Assembly (NCBI RefSeq): GCF_021172065.1
Contig: NZ_CP087880.1
Span: 4,564,583-4,628,582 of the forward strand
Length of the DNA stretch: 64,000 bases
Direction of reading: 5' to 3'
DNA from: Pseudocitrobacter corydidari
GTDB taxonomy: Bacteria; Pseudomonadota; Gammaproteobacteria; Enterobacterales; Enterobacteriaceae
Part shown: positions 34,996 to 43,277 of the stretch, one piece after another
Layout: every line of letters begins with the position of its first letter
How positions within the stretch are numbered: position 1 is the first letter of the stretch
The notes under the pieces: generated by a model
The model's database searches: none
What the model saw: the letters and a program-made list of their open reading frames with translations, nothing else
What the model was told of the DNA's origin: nothing
Program-made: the position numbers and the translations under genes

Positions 34996-35898
34996 TTACA
35001 TGGCTTTCAGACGTTCAATCCTGGCATCAATAGAAGGATGCGTGTCAAACATCCCCGTTTTTCCGCGATCGGCTTTCAGCGGTGATGAGAACCAAAGAGA
35101 CTGGCTGGCGCTATCGACTCGCTCAATCATTTCCGCTCTCCCACTAATTTTCTCCAGTGCCGCGATTAATCCCTCCGGGTTGCGCGTCAGCTCAACCGCC
35201 GTTGCGTCCGCCAGAAATTCGCGATTTCGCGAAAGTGTCAGACGCACGATGGTTGCAACGACCGGCGCCAATAGCAGGAAGACAAAAGCGGCGATATAGA
35301 GCACCATGCTGCCGCCGCCGCTTTTACTGCTGGAACTTTTACGGTTTTTACCTCCGCCAAAAAACAGGCTTTGTTTGCCCAGCGAGCTCATTAACGTAAT
35401 GGCAGACACCAACGCGACAGCGATGGTCGCGAGGCGGATATCGTAATTACGTACGTGCGCCATTTCATGGGCAATCACTCCTTCGAGTTCATAACGCTCC
35501 AGGCTTTCCAGAAGCCCGCGTGTTACCGCCACAGCAGCTTTCTCTGGTGACGTTCCGGTAGCAAAAGCGTTGGGCGAAGCATCGTCGATGATGAAAATTC
35601 GCGGCACCGGAACGCCCGCCACGTTAGCCATATCTTCCACAGTTTCAAACAGGACATGCGCCTGTTCACGGTCGGTGATCTCTTTCCCGCCGTTCATCCA
35701 CATGACGACCGCAGACCCCTGATAGATCATAATCAAGATGTACAAAATGCTAATGACCACCGCGGCGCCAACTCCATAGAAGATATTATTGAGCAATAGA
35801 AAACCCATTGCTGCGCCAACTTCAACCAGCAAAAGAAAGAAAATAATCACTAACAAAAATGTATTGCGTTTATTGTGAGCAATTTCTTCAAATAACAT
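34996..35898 (-). CDS. HtpX-like M48 membrane metalloprotease
   Basis: 300 residues. Two N-terminal membrane segments (about 14-34 and 38-60), then the zinc site HEMAH (about residue 142), a further membrane segment (VLYIAAFVFLLLAPVVATIV) and the third ligand glutamate in SRNREFLADATAVE (about 228). HtpX-type proteases degrade misfolded inner-membrane proteins. It is not the housekeeping htpX position. It follows lemA with an 18-nt gap, a lemA-M48 pair that recurs in many bacteria. The operon is divergent from three tandem membrane genes. Confidence 0.9.
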   Translation of the reverse strand: MLFEEIAHNKRNTFLLVIIFFLLLVEVGAAMGFLLLNNIFYGVGAAVVISILYILIMIYQGSAVVMWMNGGKEITDREQAHVLFETVEDMANVAGVPVPRIFIIDDASPNAFATGTSPEKAAVAVTRGLLESLERYELEGVIAHEMAHVRNYDIRLATIAVALVSAITLMSSLGKQSLFFGGGKNRKSSSSKSGGGSMVLYIAAFVFLLLAPVVATIVRLTLSRNREFLADATAVELTRNPEGLIAALEKISGRAEMIERVDSASQSLWFSSPLKADRGKTGMFDTHPSIDARIERLKAM

Positions 35899-35916
35899 TC
35901 GTGCATTCCTTGCGGA

Positions 35917-36468
35917 TTAAAACTTAACGCTGGGCGTTTCGCGTTCAGTATCAGCAATGCTGAGCATCTCTTGTTTCTTGAAATGATGAAGGTTAGCAAT
36001 AATATTCGACGGAAAGGACTCTACGCGGTTATTCCAGTTCATGACTGTTGAATTATATAATTGACGTGAATACGCGACTTTGTTTTCCGTGGTGGAAAGC
36101 TCATGCTGTAACTCGACAAAAGAGTCATTTGCTTTGAGTTCCGGGTAGCTTTCGCTAAGCGCAAATACGGAACGCAGCGCACCGGTCAGTTGATTGTTAG
36201 CCTCAAGCTGTTGCTGTGGACTGTTTCCGGCAGCAATGATGCTGTTACGCGCGGCGATAACCTTTTCCAGCGTATCTTGCTCATGACGCGCGAAGCCCTT
36301 TACCGTTTCAACCAGATTAGGAATCAAATCGCAGCGTCTTTTAAGTTGCACGTCGATTTGTGCCCACGTCTCCTCAACGCGGTTACGGTTTTTAATAAAT
36401 GCGTTATACGTTCCAATATAGAGAATGACGAGAATAATAATGACGGCAAACGCGATAAGAAAAAACAT
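35917..36468 (-). CDS. lemA: LemA family protein
   Basis: 183 residues. The short N-terminal membrane segment (FFLIAFAVIIILVILYIG) is followed by the LemA helical bundle NRVEETWAQIDVQLKRRCDL, TVKGFARHEQDTLEKVI, NDSFVELQHELSTTENKVAY and YNSTVMNWNNRVESFPSNII. The topology is N-out with the bundle in the periplasm or cytoplasm. The molecular role of LemA is not settled; it commonly pairs with an M48 protease. It is first in the pair, 277 bp from the divergent membrane gene. Confidence 0.92.
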   Translation of the reverse strand: MFFLIAFAVIIILVILYIGTYNAFIKNRNRVEETWAQIDVQLKRRCDLIPNLVETVKGFARHEQDTLEKVIAARNSIIAAGNSPQQQLEANNQLTGALRSVFALSESYPELKANDSFVELQHELSTTENKVAYSRQLYNSTVMNWNNRVESFPSNIIANLHHFKKQEMLSIADTERETPSVKF

Positions 36469-36745
36469 TGTCGATCCCTCTGATAGTGAAGGTTTTACTA
36501 TAAATAATACTTAGGCAGGGGTAAATATAAGTTGTGAGAGAGGCGCATATTTTGTGATGGTTAAAGCGGATTGTGTTCTTTTGTATTTACTCGATAAATA
36601 AAATAACTTTGTATTATTGTTATTAATTATTTAAAGGTGAGTTATAGGGTGCAAACATCGATAATTCAGTATTTCACGTCTGCCCAGACAAAGAAAAAAG
36701 CGCTATCGTAGAGCAAAAGCAAGGATTGCGTTCTGAGGTTAGTAC
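36469..36745. other. Divergent promoter region between lemA and the tandem membrane genes
   Basis: 277 AT-rich bases without a gene, presumably holding both divergent promoters. No regulator gene lies nearby. TTGTATTATTGTTATTAATT (36609-36628) is one AT-rich stretch; I could not settle on a particular -35/-10 pair. Confidence 0.4.
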
Positions 36746-38509
36746 ATGGATTCTTTACCGATATTGCTGTGGGTTTACGGCCTTTTCTTTCTGATATCGC
36801 TCGTCGCCGCTATCTTTAAGGCACATTACAAAACGCTTTTCTTGCAGGTCATCTTCCCGCAGCTCGCGGCTATTCTCTTGCTTTTTATCCTCCTGGCGGC
36901 GACGTCTCTGATAAGCAACGGTAAACATGAAGCCCGGGATCTCATCATGGGCGAAATTCTGCCGGGTTGCTTACTCGCCGGGGGCATGCTGGGTTGGTTA
37001 GTGGTTGGACGTCGCAAACATGCGGGGACGTTATGTCACCTGTTTATGCTGCTCGTGATGTTAGGGCTGACAGCCGTTTCTCATCCTGTTTTGTGGCCTG
37101 CATTGAATTGCGATGAGGGCTGGTATTGGGAATTAGGCCCCTTGCCGTGGTTATACAGCTACGTTTCAACGTTGCTGCTGATACTGGCTTTCTTTTACCG
37201 GCGCTGTCGGCAGATTCTGCTGTGGGTGATGCTTCCTCAGTGGGCGGTCGTGGGCGGGTTATTGTTCGCGCTGGATTATTTTGACCTGCTGGGCGGCGCC
37301 TGGCTGGCGCTGATTCTTGCTGTGCCGGTCTATCTCTGTGTGGGCGTGTTCCCGGCAATTGTTCTGGGCTTCTGGATGAAGCGAACGTGGCCGGTCTGGC
37401 TACTATGTCATCTGCTGTTTCTGGGGAGTACGCAGGTAGTGATACCGGATTTATGGCGCGGTTTCATTCCGGCGTGGCAGGAAAAAAGCAGAATTGCCCT
37501 GCTGGAGCAAACAAAGCGCGGCGATTTAAGTGAACTACAGGACATTAGCGATCGCGACGCGCTGGAAAAACTGCTGTCTCAGGCGGCGAAAGACCCCAGC
37601 ACACCGGAGAAAACGCTGCGTTATTTGACCCGTCGTGTAGCAACGCCTTTTAAATTCTCTAATCCTGAATTGGCTGAAGGATGCTGTGGTATGCGGGCAC
37701 CTTTCTTTGCTGCCTTTGTCTATGGCAATCAACAAGCGGTGCGCATTTTTAGCGAGGCGCTGAAGGGCGATTCTGCACAGGCACAGGAAAACCGCGCGAT
37801 TGTTCGTGAGCAAAACCCGCTGGAATTTATTTCTGGGGGGCGTTTCCCGGAGGATATGAGACGTCGTCGTTTAGCGTTTGTCGGCGTGAGCGACATTTTG
37901 CTGCGTGTGATGCCGGAACTCTTAACCGAAGAAGCTTATCTGGAGGCGTTACAGGAATGGGATAAAAACATCCTGGCTTCGTACTGGCAGCGACGTGCGC
38001 CAACCACGCCGTTGTATCGCGCCTATGGTTTGTTTCGGCTGGAGCAATATGACGCGTTCATTGCATTGGTGGCGCAGGACCCGCAACTACTGGAACGATC
38101 GCTTATCAGCAACGATTCGTTACTGGCGATTCTGTTTGAACATGCGGACGCTTCTCTGATTCAGCGCATCCTGAATGCCAATATCATTCCCTGGAAACCT
38201 ATTCTCGCCAGTTCCGGAGGAGAGTTTCGCCAGTTACTTTTGCGTACTGTTCATGGCCCGAATTCACTGCCGCCGGAGGTTTTAGTGTCGGCATTGCAGC
38301 AGATCCAGAAACAAAAGGCCCCGTTACCGGAAGCGCAAATGGTAGATTTCATTACGGAAGAAGAAAACACTGTATTAGTGGACGTCTATCACCGTGCAGG
38401 TTTGACTTGTGACGCACTGTTTGCCATGGTCGACCGTGTTTATCCGAAAGGTGCCGTTTCACGCGAGGGAACGCTTAACTCGTTACATGAACAGTGCAGG
38501 AATGAATAG
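36746..38509 (+). CDS. Large polytopic membrane protein, first of three tandem paralogues (unrecognised)
   Basis: 587 residues, no family name recognised. About seven hydrophobic segments fill residues 1-235. The rest is a soluble, helix-rich domain without repeats obvious enough to name, though the pattern suggests degenerate ankyrin-like helices (LFEHADASLIQRILNANIIPW). It shares with the next gene PQ near a membrane end, CHLLFL, CCG..PFF.A, a GDS.QA block, NPL, then MP.LLTE..Y (about residue 388). GAGG 7 nt before ATG supports the start. Predicted location: inner membrane with a cytoplasmic domain. It is first of the tandem array. Confidence 0.82.
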   Translation: MDSLPILLWVYGLFFLISLVAAIFKAHYKTLFLQVIFPQLAAILLLFILLAATSLISNGKHEARDLIMGEILPGCLLAGGMLGWLVVGRRKHAGTLCHLFMLLVMLGLTAVSHPVLWPALNCDEGWYWELGPLPWLYSYVSTLLLILAFFYRRCRQILLWVMLPQWAVVGGLLFALDYFDLLGGAWLALILAVPVYLCVGVFPAIVLGFWMKRTWPVWLLCHLLFLGSTQVVIPDLWRGFIPAWQEKSRIALLEQTKRGDLSELQDISDRDALEKLLSQAAKDPSTPEKTLRYLTRRVATPFKFSNPELAEGCCGMRAPFFAAFVYGNQQAVRIFSEALKGDSAQAQENRAIVREQNPLEFISGGRFPEDMRRRRLAFVGVSDILLRVMPELLTEEAYLEALQEWDKNILASYWQRRAPTTPLYRAYGLFRLEQYDAFIALVAQDPQLLERSLISNDSLLAILFEHADASLIQRILNANIIPWKPILASSGGEFRQLLLRTVHGPNSLPPEVLVSALQQIQKQKAPLPEAQMVDFITEEENTVLVDVYHRAGLTCDALFAMVDRVYPKGAVSREGTLNSLHEQCRNE

Positions 38510-38568
38510 CAAATGGATGGCGGGCATGTGGCCAATACTCGCAACCTGAGCTTTAAGGAAAAAGGATA

Positions 38569-39987
38569 ATGGGGCGGGAATTCGCGTTTGCAATTTGGCT
38601 ATGGCCGCTGGCTATTGCCGATATTATGGCGCTCATACTGCTTGGTTTTGCGATAAAACATCCTCGTGTACGGGGGATTTTTCTGTGGCTGCTGTTGCCG
38701 CAGATTGTCCTGGTCGGTGCAGGTGCATTACTTTTTTACTGGCTTGATATTGATGACAGTCTTATCTTCTTTGCGCTTATTAGCCAGTTTGTCTCACTGT
38801 CTCTTGCTCTTATTGGGCGTCGGCATTTCAAATATCTCTGCCTGCCATGCCATCTCCTTTTTGTTGCACTTTGGGGATATCTCGAACCTGTGAATTACCT
38901 GACGCGTGAGGTCGCGCATGGCTGGGAGAAGAAACAAATCTCACGCCTTATTGATCGTGCTGAACGGGAAGGCGTAATTGTGCTGAATAGCATTCATGAT
39001 AATGCTCAGCTAAAACACATACTCACACAAGCGGTACTTGCGCCTGACGTTTCAGACATGACGTTGAAGGCACTGATTACGCGGGTTGATACACCGTTTT
39101 CCTGTTGTGGCGATTCGCACCCATTTTTTATGGCCGTCACGCATCTGAATGCCCGTGCGGTTTACCAGTTTAGCCCTTTGCTAATCGGAGACTCTTTACA
39201 GGCGAGAAATCATCGTTTGATGGTCTATCAACATAATCCACTGTACTGGATGTATTTTTACCTGAACGGTAAGTTGAAATATCAGCATGAACAGGGGCTA
39301 CGCTCTCTGGCGACCGCAAGGGAAATCAGTGAGAAATTGCTGGGAATCATGCCAAAGCTTTTAACGGAAGATGTTTACGAACAAATTATTAATACCAGAG
39401 ATCGCGAAACGTTAAGTCTTTTTTGGCAAAAACAGCAGCCCAAAATGCAGATACATCGCTTACAGATGTTAGCACTTATTGGCGACAGCAAGGCGTTAGT
39501 GGCAGCGATAACCGATAACCCCTCGTTACTGGAAGCGCGTGATGATGATATCCCAATACTGAATATTATTATTCGTTATGGCGATATGAAAAAACACAGT
39601 AACAATATTACGCTCCTGGAATTTATCGTGCGTTTTGCTGATGCTTCGACAGTTAAGGAATTGATAACGGCCAATATCATCGACTGGCAACATTTCATGT
39701 TACCTGAGGACGACTATACGCCATTACGACTGGCGGCTATTAAGCAGGAAGAGGGCGACCGTGAGACCCTCCCACTTGTACTAAAAGATATGCTGAAACA
39801 AGGGATATCCTTCTCGGATAAAAACATCACGGATGCAATAACAAGCGGCGTGAAGCCAGAAATGCTTCTTGCCTCTGGTATGACGAAAGATCGACTGTGT
39901 ACTGCGCTTGCTGGTGCTGCGAACCAGGGAATAACTTCAAGTGCATTGCGCGATATCGATTCAGGGTTGTGCTGCGAAGGCAAGTAG
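38569..39987 (+). CDS. Second tandem paralogue, polytopic membrane protein (unrecognised)
   Basis: 472 residues. The N-terminal part has about four hydrophobic segments (to residue 110), shorter than the first paralogue, then the same soluble domain. CCGDSHPFF (about 180), GDSLQAR (about 207), NPLYWMYF and MPKLLTEDVY (about 260) match the upstream protein. The C-terminal part has HADAS/FADAS-type helices and ends with IDSGLCCEGK. AAGGAT lies just before ATG. A 59-nt gap separates it from the first gene. No biochemical prediction can be made beyond membrane-anchored sensor or scaffold. Confidence 0.82.
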   Translation: MGREFAFAIWLWPLAIADIMALILLGFAIKHPRVRGIFLWLLLPQIVLVGAGALLFYWLDIDDSLIFFALISQFVSLSLALIGRRHFKYLCLPCHLLFVALWGYLEPVNYLTREVAHGWEKKQISRLIDRAEREGVIVLNSIHDNAQLKHILTQAVLAPDVSDMTLKALITRVDTPFSCCGDSHPFFMAVTHLNARAVYQFSPLLIGDSLQARNHRLMVYQHNPLYWMYFYLNGKLKYQHEQGLRSLATAREISEKLLGIMPKLLTEDVYEQIINTRDRETLSLFWQKQQPKMQIHRLQMLALIGDSKALVAAITDNPSLLEARDDDIPILNIIIRYGDMKKHSNNITLLEFIVRFADASTVKELITANIIDWQHFMLPEDDYTPLRLAAIKQEEGDRETLPLVLKDMLKQGISFSDKNITDAITSGVKPEMLLASGMTKDRLCTALAGAANQGITSSALRDIDSGLCCEGK

Positions 39988-40014
39988 ATAGCAGTTATAA
40001 AGGCGATTCTGGAG

Positions 40015-40386
40015 ATGGATGGCCCACTGATATTCGCAATGATTATTATGCTAACCGCTAATAGCTGGATTTTTTATCTGGCGCAATGGGTTATCCTGAT
40101 CATTCTCTCCATTTCATGGCGTTACTTTCGCGATCTGTTTTTGCGTGTGGCAGCTCCTCAAATCGGCATTGCTATGCTGCTTGTCTCCGTTTTCTGGGTG
40201 ATGGGCGAGAAAGAGACGGCGGGGATGCTTTGGACGGCATTCCCGGTGTATCATGTTCCCTTGCTTTTTGCGGCGTTGCTTACCGGGAAGTGGCTGCGCT
40301 CGGCGCATCCTGTATTGCTGCTGGTGTTCCACTGCACAGGGCTGGCAGTGTTCTTTGCAGCGGTATTTTGTTACTTCCATTTCTGA
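40015..40386 (+). CDS. Third tandem membrane protein, N-terminal domain only
   Basis: 123 residues, only the membrane part of the family: about four hydrophobic segments with FLRVAAPQIGIAMLLV, matching the LQVIFPQ and LWLLLPQ positions of the neighbours. The soluble domain is missing, with no decayed remnant visible before ygiQ. It may be a truncated member or a small membrane partner of the two larger ones. GGAG abuts ATG 40015, a poor ribosome-binding site, and ATG 40039 is a weak alternative. Start is uncertain. Confidence 0.6.
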   Translation: MDGPLIFAMIIMLTANSWIFYLAQWVILIILSISWRYFRDLFLRVAAPQIGIAMLLVSVFWVMGEKETAGMLWTAFPVYHVPLLFAALLTGKWLRSAHPVLLLVFHCTGLAVFFAAVFCYFHF

Positions 40387-40442
40387 TGGGCGATTCACGG
40401 ATAAGTTGACTGTCATCCACCGCATCTCAGGCAACAATCTCC

Positions 40443-40472
40443 TTCATTTCCCCCACGAATACAGCGTATAAT
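40443..40472 (+). promoter_or_regulatory. Candidate sigma-70 promoter of ygiQ
   Basis: TATAAT at 40467-40472 with TTCATT 18 bp upstream, ending 47 bp before the ygiQ start. The -10 is consensus, the -35 weak. Confidence 0.4.
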
Positions 40473-40519
40473 CCCCGGCCTTTGATTATTTTTTTACCAC
40501 TTTTCTTTTTGGAAGCAAA

Positions 40520-42739
40520 ATGAGCTCTATCTCCCTGATCCAACCGGATCGCGACCTGTTCTCCTGGCCGCAGTATTGGGCCGCCTGTTTTGGGCCGGCA
40601 CCGTTTTTGCCAATGTCCCGTGAAGAGATGGATCAACTTGGCTGGGATAGCTGCGACATCATTTTGGTTACCGGAGACGCGTACGTTGACCATCCGAGTT
40701 TTGGGATGGCGATTTGCGGTCGTATGCTGGAAGCGCAGGGTTTTCGCGTGGGCATCATCGCGCAGCCGGACTGGAACAGCAAAGACGACTTTATGCGTCT
40801 GGGCAAGCCGAACCTCTTTTTCGGCGTGACCGCAGGCAACATGGACTCGATGATCAACCGCTACACGGCAGACCGTAAGCTGCGTCAGGACGATGCCTAC
40901 ACGCCGGACAACGTCGGCGGCAAACGCCCGGACCGCGCGACGCTGGTCTATACCCAGCGTTGCAAAGAAGCATGGAAAGATGTGCCGGTGATCCTGGGCG
41001 GTATCGAAGCCAGCCTGCGTCGTACCGCGCATTACGATTACTGGTCTGATACCGTGCGCCGTTCGGTGCTGGTCGATTCCAAAGCCGATATGCTGATGTT
41101 CGGCAACGGCGAACGTCCGCTAGTGGAAGTGGCGCACCGTCTGGCGCAGGGTGAACTGATTTCGCAGATCCGCGATGTGCGTAACACGGCGATTATCGTA
41201 AAAGAAGCGCTGCCGGGTTGGGCTGGCGTGGATTCCACACGTTTAGATACGCCGGGGAAAATCGACCCGATTCCGCATCCGTATGGCGAAGATTTGCCGT
41301 GTGCCGACAACAAGCCGGTTGAACCGCAAAAAGCGGAAGTCAAAACCGTCACCGTTCAGCCGCCGCGCCCGAAGCCGTGGGAAAAAACCTACGTGCTGCT
41401 GCCGTCTTTTGAGAAAGTGAAAAGTGATAAAGTGCTGTATGCGCACGCTTCGCGCATTCTGCACCATGAAACCAACCCAGGCTGTGCGCGTGCGCTGATG
41501 CAAAAACATGGCGATCGCTATATTTGGATCAACCCACCGGCGATCCCGCTTTCAACCGAAGAGATGGACAGCGTGTTTGCGCTGCCGTACCAGCGTGTAC
41601 CGCATCCGGCGTATGGCAACGCACGTATTCCGGCGTATGAGATGATCCGTTTTTCGATCAACATCATGCGTGGCTGCTTCGGCGGCTGCTCTTTCTGCTC
41701 TATTACCGAGCATGAAGGGCGTATTATTCAGAGCCGTTCGGAAGATTCGATCATCAACGAGATCGAAGCCATTCGTGATACGGTACCGGGCTTTACCGGT
41801 GTGATTTCCGACCTCGGCGGGCCGACGGCGAATATGTATATGCTGCGCTGTAAATCACCGCGCGCTGAGCAAACCTGCCGCCGTCTCTCCTGTGTTTATC
41901 CGGATATTTGTCCGCACATGGACACCAACCATGAGCCGACGATCAACCTTTACCGCCGCGCGCGCGATCTGAAAGGCATCAAGAAGATCCTCATCGCCTC
42001 CGGCGTGCGTTACGACATCGCGGTGGAAGATCCGCGCTATATCAAAGAGCTGGCAACCCATCACGTGGGCGGCTATCTGAAGATTGCGCCGGAACATACG
42101 GAAGAAGGGCCGTTGTCGAAAATGATGAAGCCGGGGATGGGAACCTATCACCGCTTTAAAGAGCTTTTCGACACCTATTCGAAACAGGCCGGGAAAGAGC
42201 AGTATTTGATTCCGTACTTTATCTCCGCGCACCCTGGTACGCGTGATGAAGATATGGTGAATCTGGCGCTGTGGCTGAAGAAACACCGTTTCCGTCTCGA
42301 CCAGGTGCAGAACTTCTACCCGTCACCGCTGGCGAACTCGACCACCATGTATTACACCGGCAAGAACCCGCTGGGTAAAATTGGCTATAAGAGTGAAGAA
42401 GTGGTGGTGCCGAAAGGGGATAAGCAGCGCCGCCTGCATAAAGCGCTGCTGCGTTATCATGATCCGAAAAACTGGCCGATGATTCGTCAGGCGCTGGAAG
42501 CAATGGGTAAAAAGCATCTGATCGGCCCACGTCGTGATTGCCTGGTGCCGTCACCGACGCTCGACGAGATGCGCGAAGCGCGTCGCCAGAACCGCAACAC
42601 CCGCCCGGCGCTGACCAAACACACGCCGGTGGCGCACCAGCGCCAAACGCCAGCAGGCGCGAAGAAAGCGCCTGCCGCGCAGCCGCGCCCGGTTAATGCG
42701 GGTGCGAAAAAACGCGCAAAACCGACCGCGGGGCGTTAA
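40520..42739 (+). CDS. ygiQ: Radical SAM protein YgiQ
   Basis: 739 residues, the E. coli length. The radical SAM cluster motif is CFGGCSFC (C386, C390, C393). An N-terminal B12-binding-like region (residues about 1-190, VTGDAYVDHPSFGM) precedes it. The C-terminus is a basic, Ala/Lys/Arg-rich tail. The enzymatic product is unknown. Its stop overlaps the convergent HIT-gene stop by 4 nt. Confidence 0.96.
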   Translation: MSSISLIQPDRDLFSWPQYWAACFGPAPFLPMSREEMDQLGWDSCDIILVTGDAYVDHPSFGMAICGRMLEAQGFRVGIIAQPDWNSKDDFMRLGKPNLFFGVTAGNMDSMINRYTADRKLRQDDAYTPDNVGGKRPDRATLVYTQRCKEAWKDVPVILGGIEASLRRTAHYDYWSDTVRRSVLVDSKADMLMFGNGERPLVEVAHRLAQGELISQIRDVRNTAIIVKEALPGWAGVDSTRLDTPGKIDPIPHPYGEDLPCADNKPVEPQKAEVKTVTVQPPRPKPWEKTYVLLPSFEKVKSDKVLYAHASRILHHETNPGCARALMQKHGDRYIWINPPAIPLSTEEMDSVFALPYQRVPHPAYGNARIPAYEMIRFSINIMRGCFGGCSFCSITEHEGRIIQSRSEDSIINEIEAIRDTVPGFTGVISDLGGPTANMYMLRCKSPRAEQTCRRLSCVYPDICPHMDTNHEPTINLYRRARDLKGIKKILIASGVRYDIAVEDPRYIKELATHHVGGYLKIAPEHTEEGPLSKMMKPGMGTYHRFKELFDTYSKQAGKEQYLIPYFISAHPGTRDEDMVNLALWLKKHRFRLDQVQNFYPSPLANSTTMYYTGKNPLGKIGYKSEEVVVPKGDKQRRLHKALLRYHDPKNWPMIRQALEAMGKKHLIGPRRDCLVPSPTLDEMREARRQNRNTRPALTKHTPVAHQRQTPAGAKKAPAAQPRPVNAGAKKRAKPTAGR

Positions 42740-43200
42740 GAATCCTGCTCCGCTCTGATTCTGGCCGCTAATGCGGCCAGCTTCTCATCATCCGCCCGCT
42801 CGTGATCGTGGGAAGATAAATAGCCCTCATACTGTTCAAAATATTTCTTCTGCTTAAACTCGATAGGCCGCCATTTCGTCATGTCGCCCGTGCCGTGCAT
42901 CGGGCTGAGTTTACTGTGCACGTGGTCCACGCCGAAACCTTCAAAAAACATCCCGCTGCGGCCCACATCATCAAAGGATTTATCCAGCAATTTAGCCACT
43001 TTCTGCGTCGCCAGCACTAAATCGGCCAGCGCCAGCGGCGGCATATCAAAGGCATAGCTCGGATAGTGTTTTTTCGGGATGACGACGGTAAAGCCTTCGG
43101 TATTGGGGAAAATCGACAGGAAGGCCAGGTGATGTTCATCTTCCCAGATTTTATGGCAGGGCGCTTTGCCCTCAACGATTTGGCAGAAAATGCAGGTCAT
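42736..43200 (-). CDS. HIT-family nucleotide-binding protein with altered triad
   Basis: 154 residues. Zinc-type CIFC at residues 3-6 and the HIT core LAFLSIFPNTEGFTVVIPKKH are clear. The triad region reads DHVHSKLSP (about residue 101), so the usual HxHxH is HxHxK. The third histidine is replaced, while the nucleophilic middle histidine is kept. HIT proteins hydrolyse or transfer nucleotides. The longest frame begins at 43305; GGAG 7 nt before ATG 43200 and the CIFC start decide for 43200. It is downstream of the DASS gene, separated by a terminator. Confidence 0.87.
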   Translation of the reverse strand: MTCIFCQIVEGKAPCHKIWEDEHHLAFLSIFPNTEGFTVVIPKKHYPSYAFDMPPLALADLVLATQKVAKLLDKSFDDVGRSGMFFEGFGVDHVHSKLSPMHGTGDMTKWRPIEFKQKKYFEQYEGYLSSHDHERADDEKLAALAARIRAEQDS

Positions 43201-43222
43201 GATTCGTCTCCATTCGGGAAAT

Positions 43223-43262
43223 AAAAAACCGTTTTTCACAATGACGTAAAAAACGGTTTTAT
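43223..43262 (-). terminator. Intrinsic terminator after the DASS transporter gene
   Basis: AAAACCGTTTTTT and its complement AAAACGGTTTT form an AT-heavy stem-loop followed by TTTTTTATTT on the minus strand, 16 nt after the DASS stop. Confidence 0.8.
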
Positions 43263-43277
43263 CACAGCTAAATGCTG

